Source: Actinomycetota bacterium (GTDB lineage Bacteria > Actinomycetota > Thermoleophilia > Miltoncostaeales > Miltoncostaeaceae). From it: a stretch of 39,259 nucleotides of DNA. Positions 15,874 through 23,425 of this stretch are shown here, one piece after another. The stretch spans positions 1 through 39,259 of the forward strand of contig SYFI01000003.1 of NCBI GenBank assembly GCA_005800465.1. The letters run 5' to 3'. Within the stretch, counting starts at the first letter, position 1. Every line of letters begins with the position of its first letter. The notes under the pieces were generated by a model that was not told where the DNA came from, made no database searches, and worked only from the letters and a program-made list of their open reading frames with translations. The position numbers and the translations under genes are program-made.

Positions 15874-17660
15874 CGGGTAGGACCTCCAGTGGTCTCACGG
15901 CGCCGGTCGCGGCGGCGACCGAGCGATGGAAGCGGGCGGCGGCCACGACGGGCCTGCCGCTCATGCTCGCTGGGAATGGGCTTATAGGGACCGGCAGCCA
16001 CTAGGCCACGGCGCACCCTGCGCATCACCAGACCCCCGAGGCTCCAGGTGATTATCAGGATCGCAGCGGCGAGCACCGGGCCGGCGACCCCGCGCCCACC
16101 AGCCAGGGTCGTCTCGATGAGGTACCAGACCGACCCGACGAAGCCGCGGTCGATGCGACCGGACAACCAGACGCACAGAAGCACGATGGGTGTCATGGCG
16201 ATGATGGCGAGCGCCACCACCTGCCACGAACGCCGCGCGCGGGTGACCACCAGCGCCGCGTGGGCCGCCGGAAGGGCGATCACCAGTGCGAATGGACTCA
16301 CGATCCAGAGCACCAGACACACCCCGCCAAGGGCGATGACGCCGGCAGCGGCGCGGGACGCCACCTCGGCATCCCGGCGGATTGCCCGCAGGCGCACGGC
16401 CAGCCAGGTGAGCACGCCGGCACCCACGGCCAGCAGCATTGCCACGACTGCCGGCAGGTCGAATGGCACCGAACCCGCCAGCGGGGGCCATCCGCCGGCT
16501 GCCGACGCCAGCATGCCTGCGGTGGCCAACAGATGGGCCACCAGCATTCCGACCACCAGCGGCAACAGGCGCCACCCGAGGGCGGCGATGAAGGGAAGCA
16601 CGCGCACCCCGGCCCGGCGCAGACGCACTGCCAGATCGAGCGCTCCCACAAAGAGGGGAAGGGCGAGGAGCAGGATGACAATGCGGCTCATCACCGAACG
16701 CAATTCCCGGTCGCCGATGATGAGGCCGGCGGATGGCCGCGACACCGAATCCACCATGTCGAGTGCGCCGAGCAATGTCTCGGCGGTGCGCCCTGACGAT
16801 CCAAGGGCGGCCTCGGTGGCCAGGTTGCCACCCACCGCGGGGCGCTCGGGACGGGAGGCCAGCGATACCGACGGGATACCCGCGGCGATGTAGGCCGCCT
16901 GATCGCCGCTGGTCTGCGGCACACCCATTGCGGCGATCTGGGGGAATGGGCCGGGGGCATTGGCAACGCTGGCGCCCGCACGGCCGGCGGCCTGCACGGC
17001 TGCAGCGCCGAGTGCCAGCGCACGTCGACCGTCCCGGCCGTCGTCCCAGATGTGCAGGGCCCCCGGATTACCGGCCGGATCATCCAGCGAAATGGCGGCC
17101 TCGACCGGCACCCGGTTAAACCGCTCCGCGAACCAGCGTGCGCCGGCGTTGCCGATGGTGGACCCGCCCGTTGACACCACAAGGACGGGGCGCTCGCGCG
17201 CCACCGTGCCAAGTGCCCGTGCCAACTGCACCAGCACAGCTGAGCCGCTCTCGCCCCCGATCACGCCAGGTGGGGTGTCGCGGGGGGCCGAGATGATAAG
17301 GGCATGGCGCGACGAGATGCCGCTGGGTGCTGGTAACGAGACGTAGACGTTCTGGGTGGTGATACGACCACCGGGTGTGGTGACCAAGAACACCTGACGC
17401 CGTACCGCCGTGGCACCCGGCACGCCCTCGAACTGGGTCACCATCCAGTCTGCGGCACGTTGATCCCCCGACGTGCCCGGCACCCGCTGCGGTGCGACCC
17501 CGTTCAGGTCGGCGGCCAGCCCACGTGCGGCAATGGCGTCGAACGCCGGGGGCAGCGGAGGTTCGGGTGCGCCTCCCGGCGATTCAAGGGTAAGCAGGGC
17601 GACGAGCAGGGCGACGAGCGCCACCAGCCACGAGAGCCGATAAAGGCGGCCATTCAGCAC
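15870..17660 (-). CDS. M28-peptidase-like membrane protein lacking zinc ligands
   Basis: A 596-residue protein. Residue 7-24 is a membrane anchor; residues 40-310 form an extracytoplasmic domain with the M28 aminopeptidase layout; residues 326-546 hold about seven membrane helices; the tail is very basic. The M28 landmarks are recognisable but the ligands are absent: ISAPRD (123-128) replaces H-x-D, IGGESGSA (134-141) replaces the N-D-N-x-S-G loop, TGGSTIGNAG (164-173) replaces the Glu-Glu motif, and SGDQ (251-254) replaces S-D-H; only the Asp of SLDD (191-194) is kept. It is thus probably not a working zinc peptidase. The GTG start has a GATACT hexamer six bases upstream. It heads the six-gene operon. 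Confidence 0.85.
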   Translation of the reverse strand: MLNGRLYRLSWLVALVALLVALLTLESPGGAPEPPLPPAFDAIAARGLAADLNGVAPQRVPGTSGDQRAADWMVTQFEGVPGATAVRRQVFLVTTPGGRITTQNVYVSLPAPSGISSRHALIISAPRDTPPGVIGGESGSAVLVQLARALGTVARERPVLVVSTGGSTIGNAGARWFAERFNRVPVEAAISLDDPAGNPGALHIWDDGRDGRRALALGAAAVQAAGRAGASVANAPGPFPQIAAMGVPQTSGDQAAYIAAGIPSVSLASRPERPAVGGNLATEAALGSSGRTAETLLGALDMVDSVSRPSAGLIIGDRELRSVMSRIVILLLALPLFVGALDLAVRLRRAGVRVLPFIAALGWRLLPLVVGMLVAHLLATAGMLASAAGGWPPLAGSVPFDLPAVVAMLLAVGAGVLTWLAVRLRAIRRDAEVASRAAAGVIALGGVCLVLWIVSPFALVIALPAAHAALVVTRARRSWQVVALAIIAMTPIVLLCVWLSGRIDRGFVGSVWYLIETTLAGGRGVAGPVLAAAILIITWSLGGLVMRRVRRGLVAAGPYKPIPSEHERQARRGRRPLPSLGRRRDRRRETTGGPTR

Positions 17661-17666
17661 CGGGGA

Positions 17667-17672
17667 AGTATC
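17667..17672 (-). promoter_or_regulatory. Possible -10 element of the M28-like/GT2/DUF2079 operon
   Basis: On the minus strand GATACT lies six bases before the GTG at 17660, predicting a leaderless mRNA. No recognisable -35 or ribosome-binding site is present. Confidence 0.4.
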
Positions 17673-17744
17673 GCACCACGATCCTTCCGACCCCCTCTGC
17701 CCCATGCACGGCGCGTTGCGGTCTCTCTCGGGCACGATGTGGGT

Positions 17745-19229
17745 ATGGAGACACCACCGCTCATCCTCGTATCCAATCGTGGCCCGGTTGTCTTTGTGGA
17801 CGACGGCGCGGGTGGCACCACGATGGTGCGTTCGGGCGGTGGACTTGTGACCGCGCTCTCAGGGCTGGTCAACGTGACGCCCGCCGTGTGGATCTCGGCC
17901 GCCATTGAGAGCGGAGACGCCCGGGTTCAGCACGAAAGCGGCGGCGAGGTGCGCATCCCAGGGCTCGGAGTGGACACCCGCGGGCGTTTCGTGGAGATGG
18001 ACCCCGACGTCTACGAGCAGTACTACAACGTAGTGGCGAACCCGATGCTGTGGTTCATCCAGCACTACCTCTGGGACCTCTCAAACGTGCCGGACATCCG
18101 CGTGGAGGAGTTCGCGGCGTGGGAGGACGGCTATCTCGCCGCCAACCGCCTGTTCGCCGACGCCGTGGTTGGCGCCCTCGCTGATCACCCGGGTGCCGTG
18201 GTCATGCTGCACGACTACCACCTGTACACCGCCCCCGGAATCGTCCGCGAGCGTGTCCCAAATGCCTTCCTGCACTTCTTCGTGCACATCCCGTGGCCGC
18301 AGCCCGACTACTGGCGCGTGCTGCCCACGGTCATCCGCGACAAGGTGATCGAAGGCCTTCTGGCCAACGACATCGTTGCCTTTCACACCGAGCGGTACGC
18401 GCGCAACTTCCTGCTCTCGTGCGAGGACCTGCTGGGGCTCGAGGTGGATTACGCGAAAATGTCTGTCGCCTACCGTGGGCGCTGGGTGCGTGTGCGGCAC
18501 TACCCCATCTCAATCGATGCCGACAGATTCATCGATCTCGCTGCCAGCAAGGCCGTGGCAACAGAGGAGGCCCAGTTCCTCAGGCGTCGGCGACGCAGCC
18601 TGGTGGTGCGGGTGGACCGCACCGACCTGTCCAAGAACATCCTGCGGGGCTTCACCGCGTTCGATCTCTTTCTGGATCGGCACCCGGAGTTTCACGAGGA
18701 GATCACGTTCTTCGCCATGCTCCAGCCCTCGCGCCAGGACGTGCCGGAATATGTGGAGTACGTCAACCGCATCACCGACATCGTGAGCAGCATCAACACC
18801 AAGCACGGCAATACCGACTGGATGCCGATCGACCTCAGGTTCGAGAGCAACCTCCCGCTGGCGGTCACCGCGTACAAGCACTTCGACGTGATGATGGTGA
18901 ACTCGATCTTTGACGGCATGAACCTGGTGGCCAAGGAAGCCCCGCTGGTCAACGAGCGCGACGGGGTGCTCATCCTCAGCGAAAACGTGGGTGCCTACGA
19001 GGAGATCGGTGCGTTCGCCATCGGCGTCAACCCCTTTGACATCGAGGCGCAGGCCGAGGCGCTGCACACCGCACTCACCATGCCCCGCACCGAGCGGCGC
19101 GGGCGTGCCGAGGCCATCCGCCAGGTGGTGATGGAAAACGACATCGCCAAGTGGCTCACCACGCAGTTGACTGACATCGAGGAGGCGCGTGGCGAATCAG
19201 TGCTGCCGCCCGGGGCCGACGCCCCGTAA
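17745..19229 (+). CDS. otsA: Trehalose-6-phosphate synthase (GT20)
   Basis: A 494-residue GT20 enzyme that makes trehalose 6-phosphate from UDP-glucose (or another NDP-glucose) and glucose 6-phosphate in the cytosol. It has the N-terminal SNRGP donor loop and RSGGGLVTALSGL, then HDYHL, HIPWPQPDYW, FHTERYARNFL, the VDRTDLSKNILRGF segment holding the catalytic Arg and Lys, and the NSIFDGMNLVAKEAP donor site near residue 385-400. There is no trehalose-phosphatase domain and no otsB neighbour in the window. The ATG at 17745 puts the SNRGP loop at residue 9-13, as in the family. No ribosome-binding site is evident. It stands alone between a divergent operon and the glycan locus. Confidence 0.92.
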   Translation: METPPLILVSNRGPVVFVDDGAGGTTMVRSGGGLVTALSGLVNVTPAVWISAAIESGDARVQHESGGEVRIPGLGVDTRGRFVEMDPDVYEQYYNVVANPMLWFIQHYLWDLSNVPDIRVEEFAAWEDGYLAANRLFADAVVGALADHPGAVVMLHDYHLYTAPGIVRERVPNAFLHFFVHIPWPQPDYWRVLPTVIRDKVIEGLLANDIVAFHTERYARNFLLSCEDLLGLEVDYAKMSVAYRGRWVRVRHYPISIDADRFIDLAASKAVATEEAQFLRRRRRSLVVRVDRTDLSKNILRGFTAFDLFLDRHPEFHEEITFFAMLQPSRQDVPEYVEYVNRITDIVSSINTKHGNTDWMPIDLRFESNLPLAVTAYKHFDVMMVNSIFDGMNLVAKEAPLVNERDGVLILSENVGAYEEIGAFAIGVNPFDIEAQAEALHTALTMPRTERRGRAEAIRQVVMENDIAKWLTTQLTDIEEARGESVLPPGADAP

Positions 19230-19306
19230 ACACGCCGGACCGCATGTGGAGTGCCCACTGTGCCCGAGCAATACGCCGTCGGGATGCTGGACGGCGATGG
19301 CCATGA

Positions 19307-19343
19307 CGCGTGACACGAGACCCCCGGTGTCGCGTGTCACGCG
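19307..19343. repeat. Perfect 11-base inverted repeat upstream of the glycan operon
   Basis: Arms CGCGTGACACG (19307-19317) and CGTGTCACGCG (19333-19343) are perfectly complementary around a 15-base loop. It lies about 80 bases after the otsA stop and its right arm falls in the expected -35 zone of the promoter before 19367. It could be a repressor operator or a terminator hairpin for otsA; there is no T-tract, which makes the operator reading more likely. Apart from this repeat, the gap 19230-19366 holds only the -10 element. Confidence 0.6.
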
Positions 19344-19353
19344 GGGCCTCCGC

Positions 19354-19359
19354 TAGCCT
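19354..19359 (+). promoter_or_regulatory. Possible -10 element of the first glycan operon
   Basis: TAGCCT ends seven bases before the ATG at 19367, so the transcript would begin at the start codon. The right arm of the 11-base inverted repeat lies 11-21 bases upstream. Confidence 0.45.
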
Positions 19360-19366
19360 CGCCGCG

Positions 19367-20500
19367 ATGTCGCGACCCCTTGAGATCTCGTGCATGGGCC
19401 CCGCGCGGCCGCCATCGCAGGCGGCCGTGGGTGCTGCCGCACGCCGCGAGGCCGACGGCTACAACGCCATGTGGTGGGCCGACCACCTGCTGCACTGGTT
19501 CCCCATGGGCATCTGGGATCCCGCGCTGGTGCCTCAGGCCGCCGCGCAGCCCAGCCCGCACGTGTGGTTCGACCCGGTGCCGGTCATCGCGCAGTCGGCC
19601 CTCTCCACCGAGCGCATCAGGCTCGGAGTCGGCGTCACCGATCTGGTGCGGCGCAACCCGGCCAGCCTGGCGCAGACGGCCCTCACGCTCGACCACCTGA
19701 CCGGCGGCAGGTTCATGCTGGGCATTGGCACCGGCGAAGAGCTCAATCTCGGCCCGTACGGAATGACCAATGCCCGGCCACTCAGGCGACTTGAGGAGGG
19801 AATCGAAGTGATCCGCCTGCTCATGTCGGACCCGGGACCCGTGGACTATGCCGGCGAGGTATTCACGCTCGAGGGTGCCTGCATGGGCGTGCGCCCGGTC
19901 GGCGACCGCCCGCCTCCCATCTGGGTTGGCGCACACCGGCCCAAGGGCCTCGCACTGGTGGGGCGCCTCGCCGACGGCTGGCTGCCCCTCGCCACAGATG
20001 TGGATGACTATTCGGCCATGCTCGCGCACGTGCGCACCGCGCAGGCGGCCGCGGGCCGTGCACTGGGTGACGTCACCGCCGGGGCCTACTGCCGCGTCGT
20101 GGTGGCCGACTCGCGTGACGGCGCCCGGGACGTCATCCTGAACTCACTGCTCTTCCGATTCATCGCGCTCACCCGTCCATCCGAGGCATTCGAGGCCGCT
20201 GGCGTTGACCACCCGCTGGGAAAGGGTGTATTCGGCATCACCAAATTGCAGCCCATGGCCATCGGTCGCCACGAGGCACTGGCACTGGCCGCGGCGGTGC
20301 CAGATGAGGTGCTTTTCGGCACCGTCATCCATGGCACACCCGACGACATCGCCAGCGGCGTACGTGCCCTCGCAGATGCTGGGGCGGAGCACGTGCAGCT
20401 CACAAACATGACACCGCTGTGCGACCCATCGCGCGCCGCCGCCAGCGAGGCGCTGCTCGGCGAGGCAGTTGCGACGATCCGATCAGGGGATTCCACATGA
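19367..20500 (+). CDS. LLM-class flavin/F420-dependent oxidoreductase
   Basis: A 377-residue TIM-barrel oxidoreductase of the luciferase-like superfamily. The features are GVGVTDLVRRNPASLAQTALTLDHLTGGRFMLGIGTGE at residues 85-125 (a hallmark cofactor-binding region), RRLEEGIEVIRLLMS, PPPIWVGAHRPKGLALVGRLADGWLP and a C-terminal HGTPDDIASGV. The resemblance to F420-dependent methylenetetrahydromethanopterin-reductase-type and related actinobacterial enzymes is good, but the substrate is unknown. The ATG at 19367 is preferred to one 19 codons earlier because of the -10 element in between. It heads the operon with secreted and polysaccharide genes, to which it is linked by ATGA overlap, an unexpected place for a redox enzyme. 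Confidence 0.88.
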   Translation: MSRPLEISCMGPARPPSQAAVGAAARREADGYNAMWWADHLLHWFPMGIWDPALVPQAAAQPSPHVWFDPVPVIAQSALSTERIRLGVGVTDLVRRNPASLAQTALTLDHLTGGRFMLGIGTGEELNLGPYGMTNARPLRRLEEGIEVIRLLMSDPGPVDYAGEVFTLEGACMGVRPVGDRPPPIWVGAHRPKGLALVGRLADGWLPLATDVDDYSAMLAHVRTAQAAAGRALGDVTAGAYCRVVVADSRDGARDVILNSLLFRFIALTRPSEAFEAAGVDHPLGKGVFGITKLQPMAIGRHEALALAAAVPDEVLFGTVIHGTPDDIASGVRALADAGAEHVQLTNMTPLCDPSRAAASEALLGEAVATIRSGDST

Positions 20501-21543
20501 AGCGACGCGCCGCACTTGGACTTCTGGCCATTACCGGAGCGGCTGGCCTTGCACTGACGGGCTCGGCACAGGCGGCCAATATCGTCCTGGGTGGCTGGGG
20601 CAGCATCACTGCCGACATCGGTGGTGGTGCACTGGTGTGGAGCGATACCGCACCCGCCAAGACGGCCACCTTTACCTACTGGCGCACCGACACCGGCCGT
20701 GCGGCCTTCAGCGGATCCATCGGCAAAGCGACGAAGCCGGTGGTCATCCGTACCAGCGCGGGAATCTCCACCGGTGCACGGGTTCGGGCGACGGGAACTG
20801 ACAGGGGCTACGTCACCATCGCCCCGGGTGCCGCATATGCCGGGCCGATCATCTGGTGCTGCGATTCCGAAAGCGCCGAGGTTGTGGTGTCGAGCGATGG
20901 CCGCGATGGCGCGCCGTCGCCAGCTGGGGCCGGGCTCGATGGCAGTCGCGTGCGATGGATTGCGGGCAGCGCATCGGGTGCGGTACTCGGCAGCGCGAGC
21001 CCCGTGGAGGGTGATCTGCGCGCAACCTCGGTATCGATTCCTGGCAACACGGGTCCGGGCCTCGCGTCGATCGCCACCGGCGTGGCCGCATGGGCCGATA
21101 GGGGTGCCACGGCGATCTCGATCGGTATTCCTGGTGACGACGGTGTGAGCGGCTTGCGCGGCGTGGCGCAGGGCGGCATCGTAAAGAGCGTGTTCGCCAC
21201 CCCGGCGTTTGTCGTGACCGTGGTGAAGAGCGGCAGCCGCGCCAAGGTGGTGCGTACAGACGTTGCCTCGGGCACAGCACGCACCGTGTGGAGCGGGTCC
21301 GGAACCCCCGTGCTGGCTACCGGTGGCGCTGCAATTGTGATCGGGACCGGAAGCAAAGTTTTGTCCAGCAGGGGCGGCGCCAAGGCCAGGGCCGCGGGCA
21401 CCGCCAAGGGCATCGTGGCTGCACTTGCCACCGACGGCACGCGCATTGTGGTGTTTGAGCGCATCACCAGAAAGGTCACCGTGAAGAAGCGCACGACGAA
21501 TGTGAAGAGCACGGTTGTCCGCGTGCTGGGGAGCGTTCGATGA
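20497..21543 (+). CDS. Secreted protein of unknown function, possibly beta-propeller-like
   Basis: A 348-residue protein with a clear signal peptide (MKRRAALGLLAITGAAGLAL, cleavage probably after AQA near residue 27). The mature part is rich in Gly, Ala, Val, Ser and Thr with alternating short beta-strand patterns such as GARVRATGTDRGYV, GLASIATGVAAW, VAWADRGATAISIGIPGD and GIVAALATDGTRIVV, which looks like repeating blades of a small propeller; this fold call is only a reading of the pattern. The end is basic (KVTVKKRTTNVKST). One WCCD pair of adjacent cysteines is notable. It is coupled by ATGA to the LLM oxidoreductase before it and to the glycoside hydrolase after it. Confidence 0.75.
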   Translation: MKRRAALGLLAITGAAGLALTGSAQAANIVLGGWGSITADIGGGALVWSDTAPAKTATFTYWRTDTGRAAFSGSIGKATKPVVIRTSAGISTGARVRATGTDRGYVTIAPGAAYAGPIIWCCDSESAEVVVSSDGRDGAPSPAGAGLDGSRVRWIAGSASGAVLGSASPVEGDLRATSVSIPGNTGPGLASIATGVAAWADRGATAISIGIPGDDGVSGLRGVAQGGIVKSVFATPAFVVTVVKSGSRAKVVRTDVASGTARTVWSGSGTPVLATGGAAIVIGTGSKVLSSRGGAKARAAGTAKGIVAALATDGTRIVVFERITRKVTVKKRTTNVKSTVVRVLGSVR

Positions 21544-22649
21544 GGTGGTTGCGTATGGCACTCGCCATTGCCGCCGCCATCGCGGTGACCCCGGCGATGG
21601 GCGCCCAGATGGCAATTCAGGACGACCAGCTGCCCAACATGTCGGGCGCCGCGCTCGAGCAGCGGCTCGACCTGCTGCAGAGCACGGGCACCACCATCAC
21701 CCGGGTGGACATCCTGTGGGGATTCGTTGCCCCCACGCGCCCGGCTGATGCATCCGACCCCGGAGACCCGGCCTACGACTGGACCCGCTACGACGCCATC
21801 ATCACAGGCCTGCGTGCGCGCGACATCACGCCCATCGTGGACTTCGCGTGGACACCCACGTGGGGGTCGTCCTCGGGCAAGCGCAACGCGGCACCGCGCA
21901 CGGCCGACGGCGCAGCATTTGCCGCCGCGATCGCGCGCCGGTACAACGGCACGTGGCCCGACGGCAAGGGCGGCACCCTTCCGTTGGTGCGCCACATCGA
22001 GGTGTGGAACGAGCCCAACATCGCCACGTACTGGTACCCGCAGTGCCGGCGTCAGGGTGGGCGCTATGTGCTCGACTCGGCGCGGGCATACTCCGCACTG
22101 CTGGCCGCCTCATACACGCAGATCAAGGCTGTGAGCCCCACGGCAATCGTCATCGGGGGCGTCACCGGCCCGGTGGGTGAATCCTCCTGTAATTCGGCCG
22201 ACTCATCGGTGGGCACGCTGACATTCGCAAAGGAGATGGTGCGAAACCGCGTGCCACTCGACGCGTGGAGCATGCACCTGTACCCAATCGGATCACCCAC
22301 GCAGGCGTACTTCGTGCCGTCGTGGAAGACGATCCCGCAGATCCAGTCGCTGGTGGATAGGCTGTCGCCCGGTGCGCCCATCTATGTGACGGAGAACGGG
22401 TATCACACGTCGTACAACCGCTATCACCGCTACTTCGTGAGCGAGTTCCAGCAGGCCTCGTGGCTCACGCAGACGCAGGTGGTGGCGAACCGGTATCCCC
22501 GTGTGGAAGTGGCCATGTGGTTCAACCTTCAGGACAATCCGTACTGGACGGGCGGTCTCCTTCGTGACGACCTCACGCAGAAGCCCGCTTGGCGCGCCTT
22601 CCGTCAGGCGACCGCTGGCCAGTCGCGACCGGCGGAATGGAGTCGATGA
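21540..22649 (+). CDS. Secreted glycoside hydrolase (clan GH-A-like TIM barrel)
   Basis: A 369-residue protein with an N-terminal signal peptide (MRWLRMALAIAAAIAV, cleavage probably near residue 22). The two catalytic glutamates of retaining clan GH-A enzymes are visible: acid/base Glu158 in EVWNEPN and nucleophile Glu285 in YVTENGY. Strand motifs such as ITRVDILWGFV, ITPIVDFAWTPTWG and WSMHLYPIG fit a (beta/alpha)8 barrel similar to GH5, GH39 or GH-A cellulases. It would cut a polysaccharide outside the cell, plausibly the one made by this locus, for release or length control. The specificity cannot be told. ATGA overlaps join it to both neighbours. Confidence 0.88.
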   Translation: MRWLRMALAIAAAIAVTPAMGAQMAIQDDQLPNMSGAALEQRLDLLQSTGTTITRVDILWGFVAPTRPADASDPGDPAYDWTRYDAIITGLRARDITPIVDFAWTPTWGSSSGKRNAAPRTADGAAFAAAIARRYNGTWPDGKGGTLPLVRHIEVWNEPNIATYWYPQCRRQGGRYVLDSARAYSALLAASYTQIKAVSPTAIVIGGVTGPVGESSCNSADSSVGTLTFAKEMVRNRVPLDAWSMHLYPIGSPTQAYFVPSWKTIPQIQSLVDRLSPGAPIYVTENGYHTSYNRYHRYFVSEFQQASWLTQTQVVANRYPRVEVAMWFNLQDNPYWTGGLLRDDLTQKPAWRAFRQATAGQSRPAEWSR

Positions 22650-23425
22650 CCGACCACCGGGATGAGCGCACGGACGAGCGACTGGACGATGTCCGGGCGT
22701 ACTACGACCGCATCGCGCCGCGCCTGCGCGCGGTGGAGCAGGAGAACTGGCACCTGCAGAGCCGCATGTCATGCGTGCTCGCCACAATTGACCAGCACGG
22801 TCCGGGGCCGGGTGGCCGCGTGCTCGACGTGGGCTGCGGCGGGGGATTCCTGCTGGAGGAGCTCGCCCGACGCGGGTACTCGGGTGTGGGAATCGACCTG
22901 TCGCCTGAGTCTGTGGAGATCGCCCGTACCCGCCTCACGGACCTGGGCGCTGCCGATCGCCTGGACGCCGTGGTGGGCAGCGCATATGAGCCACCCGAGG
23001 GGCCGTACGACCTGGTCACACTCACCGACGTGCTCGAGCACCTGGAGGACCCGCGTGCCTGCCTGCGTGCGCTGCGCACGCAGATGGCGCCGGGTGGTCT
23101 GCTTGTTATCTCCACGCCCAATCGCCGCAGCCTTCCCGGGGCCCGGCGCTGGATGTCGGAGCACGGCGTTCCCGGCATCAAGTTGAGCCTGGCCCCCATT
23201 GACAACTGGCAGTCGTGGGTGGATCTCGAGTCGCACGCGGCAGCGGCGGGCATGGTGCCGGTAAGCAAGCGCGGCATCTTCTTTCGCCCCGGCGGAAAGA
23301 TTGGGTCGCAGATCGGTCGCGTGTACAAGTTCGCATCGGTACGTAAGGGCGAGAAGAAACTGTCCGCCACCCCTGTGGGGCGCTTCGGCTTCTACATCGT
23401 GCTGGGCTTCCGGCCCCTTCCCTGA
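22646..23425 (+). CDS. Class I SAM-dependent methyltransferase
   Basis: A 259-residue cytosolic methyltransferase. Motif I is VLDVGCGGGFLLEELARRG, the acidic ribose-binding residue follows in GVGIDLS, and DLVTLTDVLEHLEDP is the typical motif of the Methyltransf_11/23 group related to UbiG; GGLLVISTPNRRS is motif III. The position between glycan genes suggests methylation of a sugar, a lipid-linked intermediate or a chain end. O-methylation of the non-reducing end stops chain growth in some O-antigens, which is one possibility here. The ATG at 22646 overlaps the hydrolase stop (ATGA); an ATG three codons earlier is the alternative. Confidence 0.88.
   Translation: MTDHRDERTDERLDDVRAYYDRIAPRLRAVEQENWHLQSRMSCVLATIDQHGPGPGGRVLDVGCGGGFLLEELARRGYSGVGIDLSPESVEIARTRLTDLGAADRLDAVVGSAYEPPEGPYDLVTLTDVLEHLEDPRACLRALRTQMAPGGLLVISTPNRRSLPGARRWMSEHGVPGIKLSLAPIDNWQSWVDLESHAAAAGMVPVSKRGIFFRPGGKIGSQIGRVYKFASVRKGEKKLSATPVGRFGFYIVLGFRPLP

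Noticed and set aside
15870..17660. Active M28 zinc aminopeptidase
   Set aside because: The H-x-D, N-D-N, Glu-Glu and S-D-H positions are all substituted; only the fold layout remains.
17745..19229. Glucosylglycerol-phosphate synthase instead of OtsA
   Set aside because: Both are GT20; the SNRGP and GGGLVTAL opening and lack of any phosphatase or glycerol-linked neighbour make OtsA the simpler call, though acceptor choice cannot be proven from sequence.
20086..21615. A 509-codon minus-strand open frame across the LLM and secreted-protein genes
   Set aside because: It is low-complexity, rich in His, Ala, Arg and Gly, and crosses two well-supported plus-strand genes; a compositional artefact.
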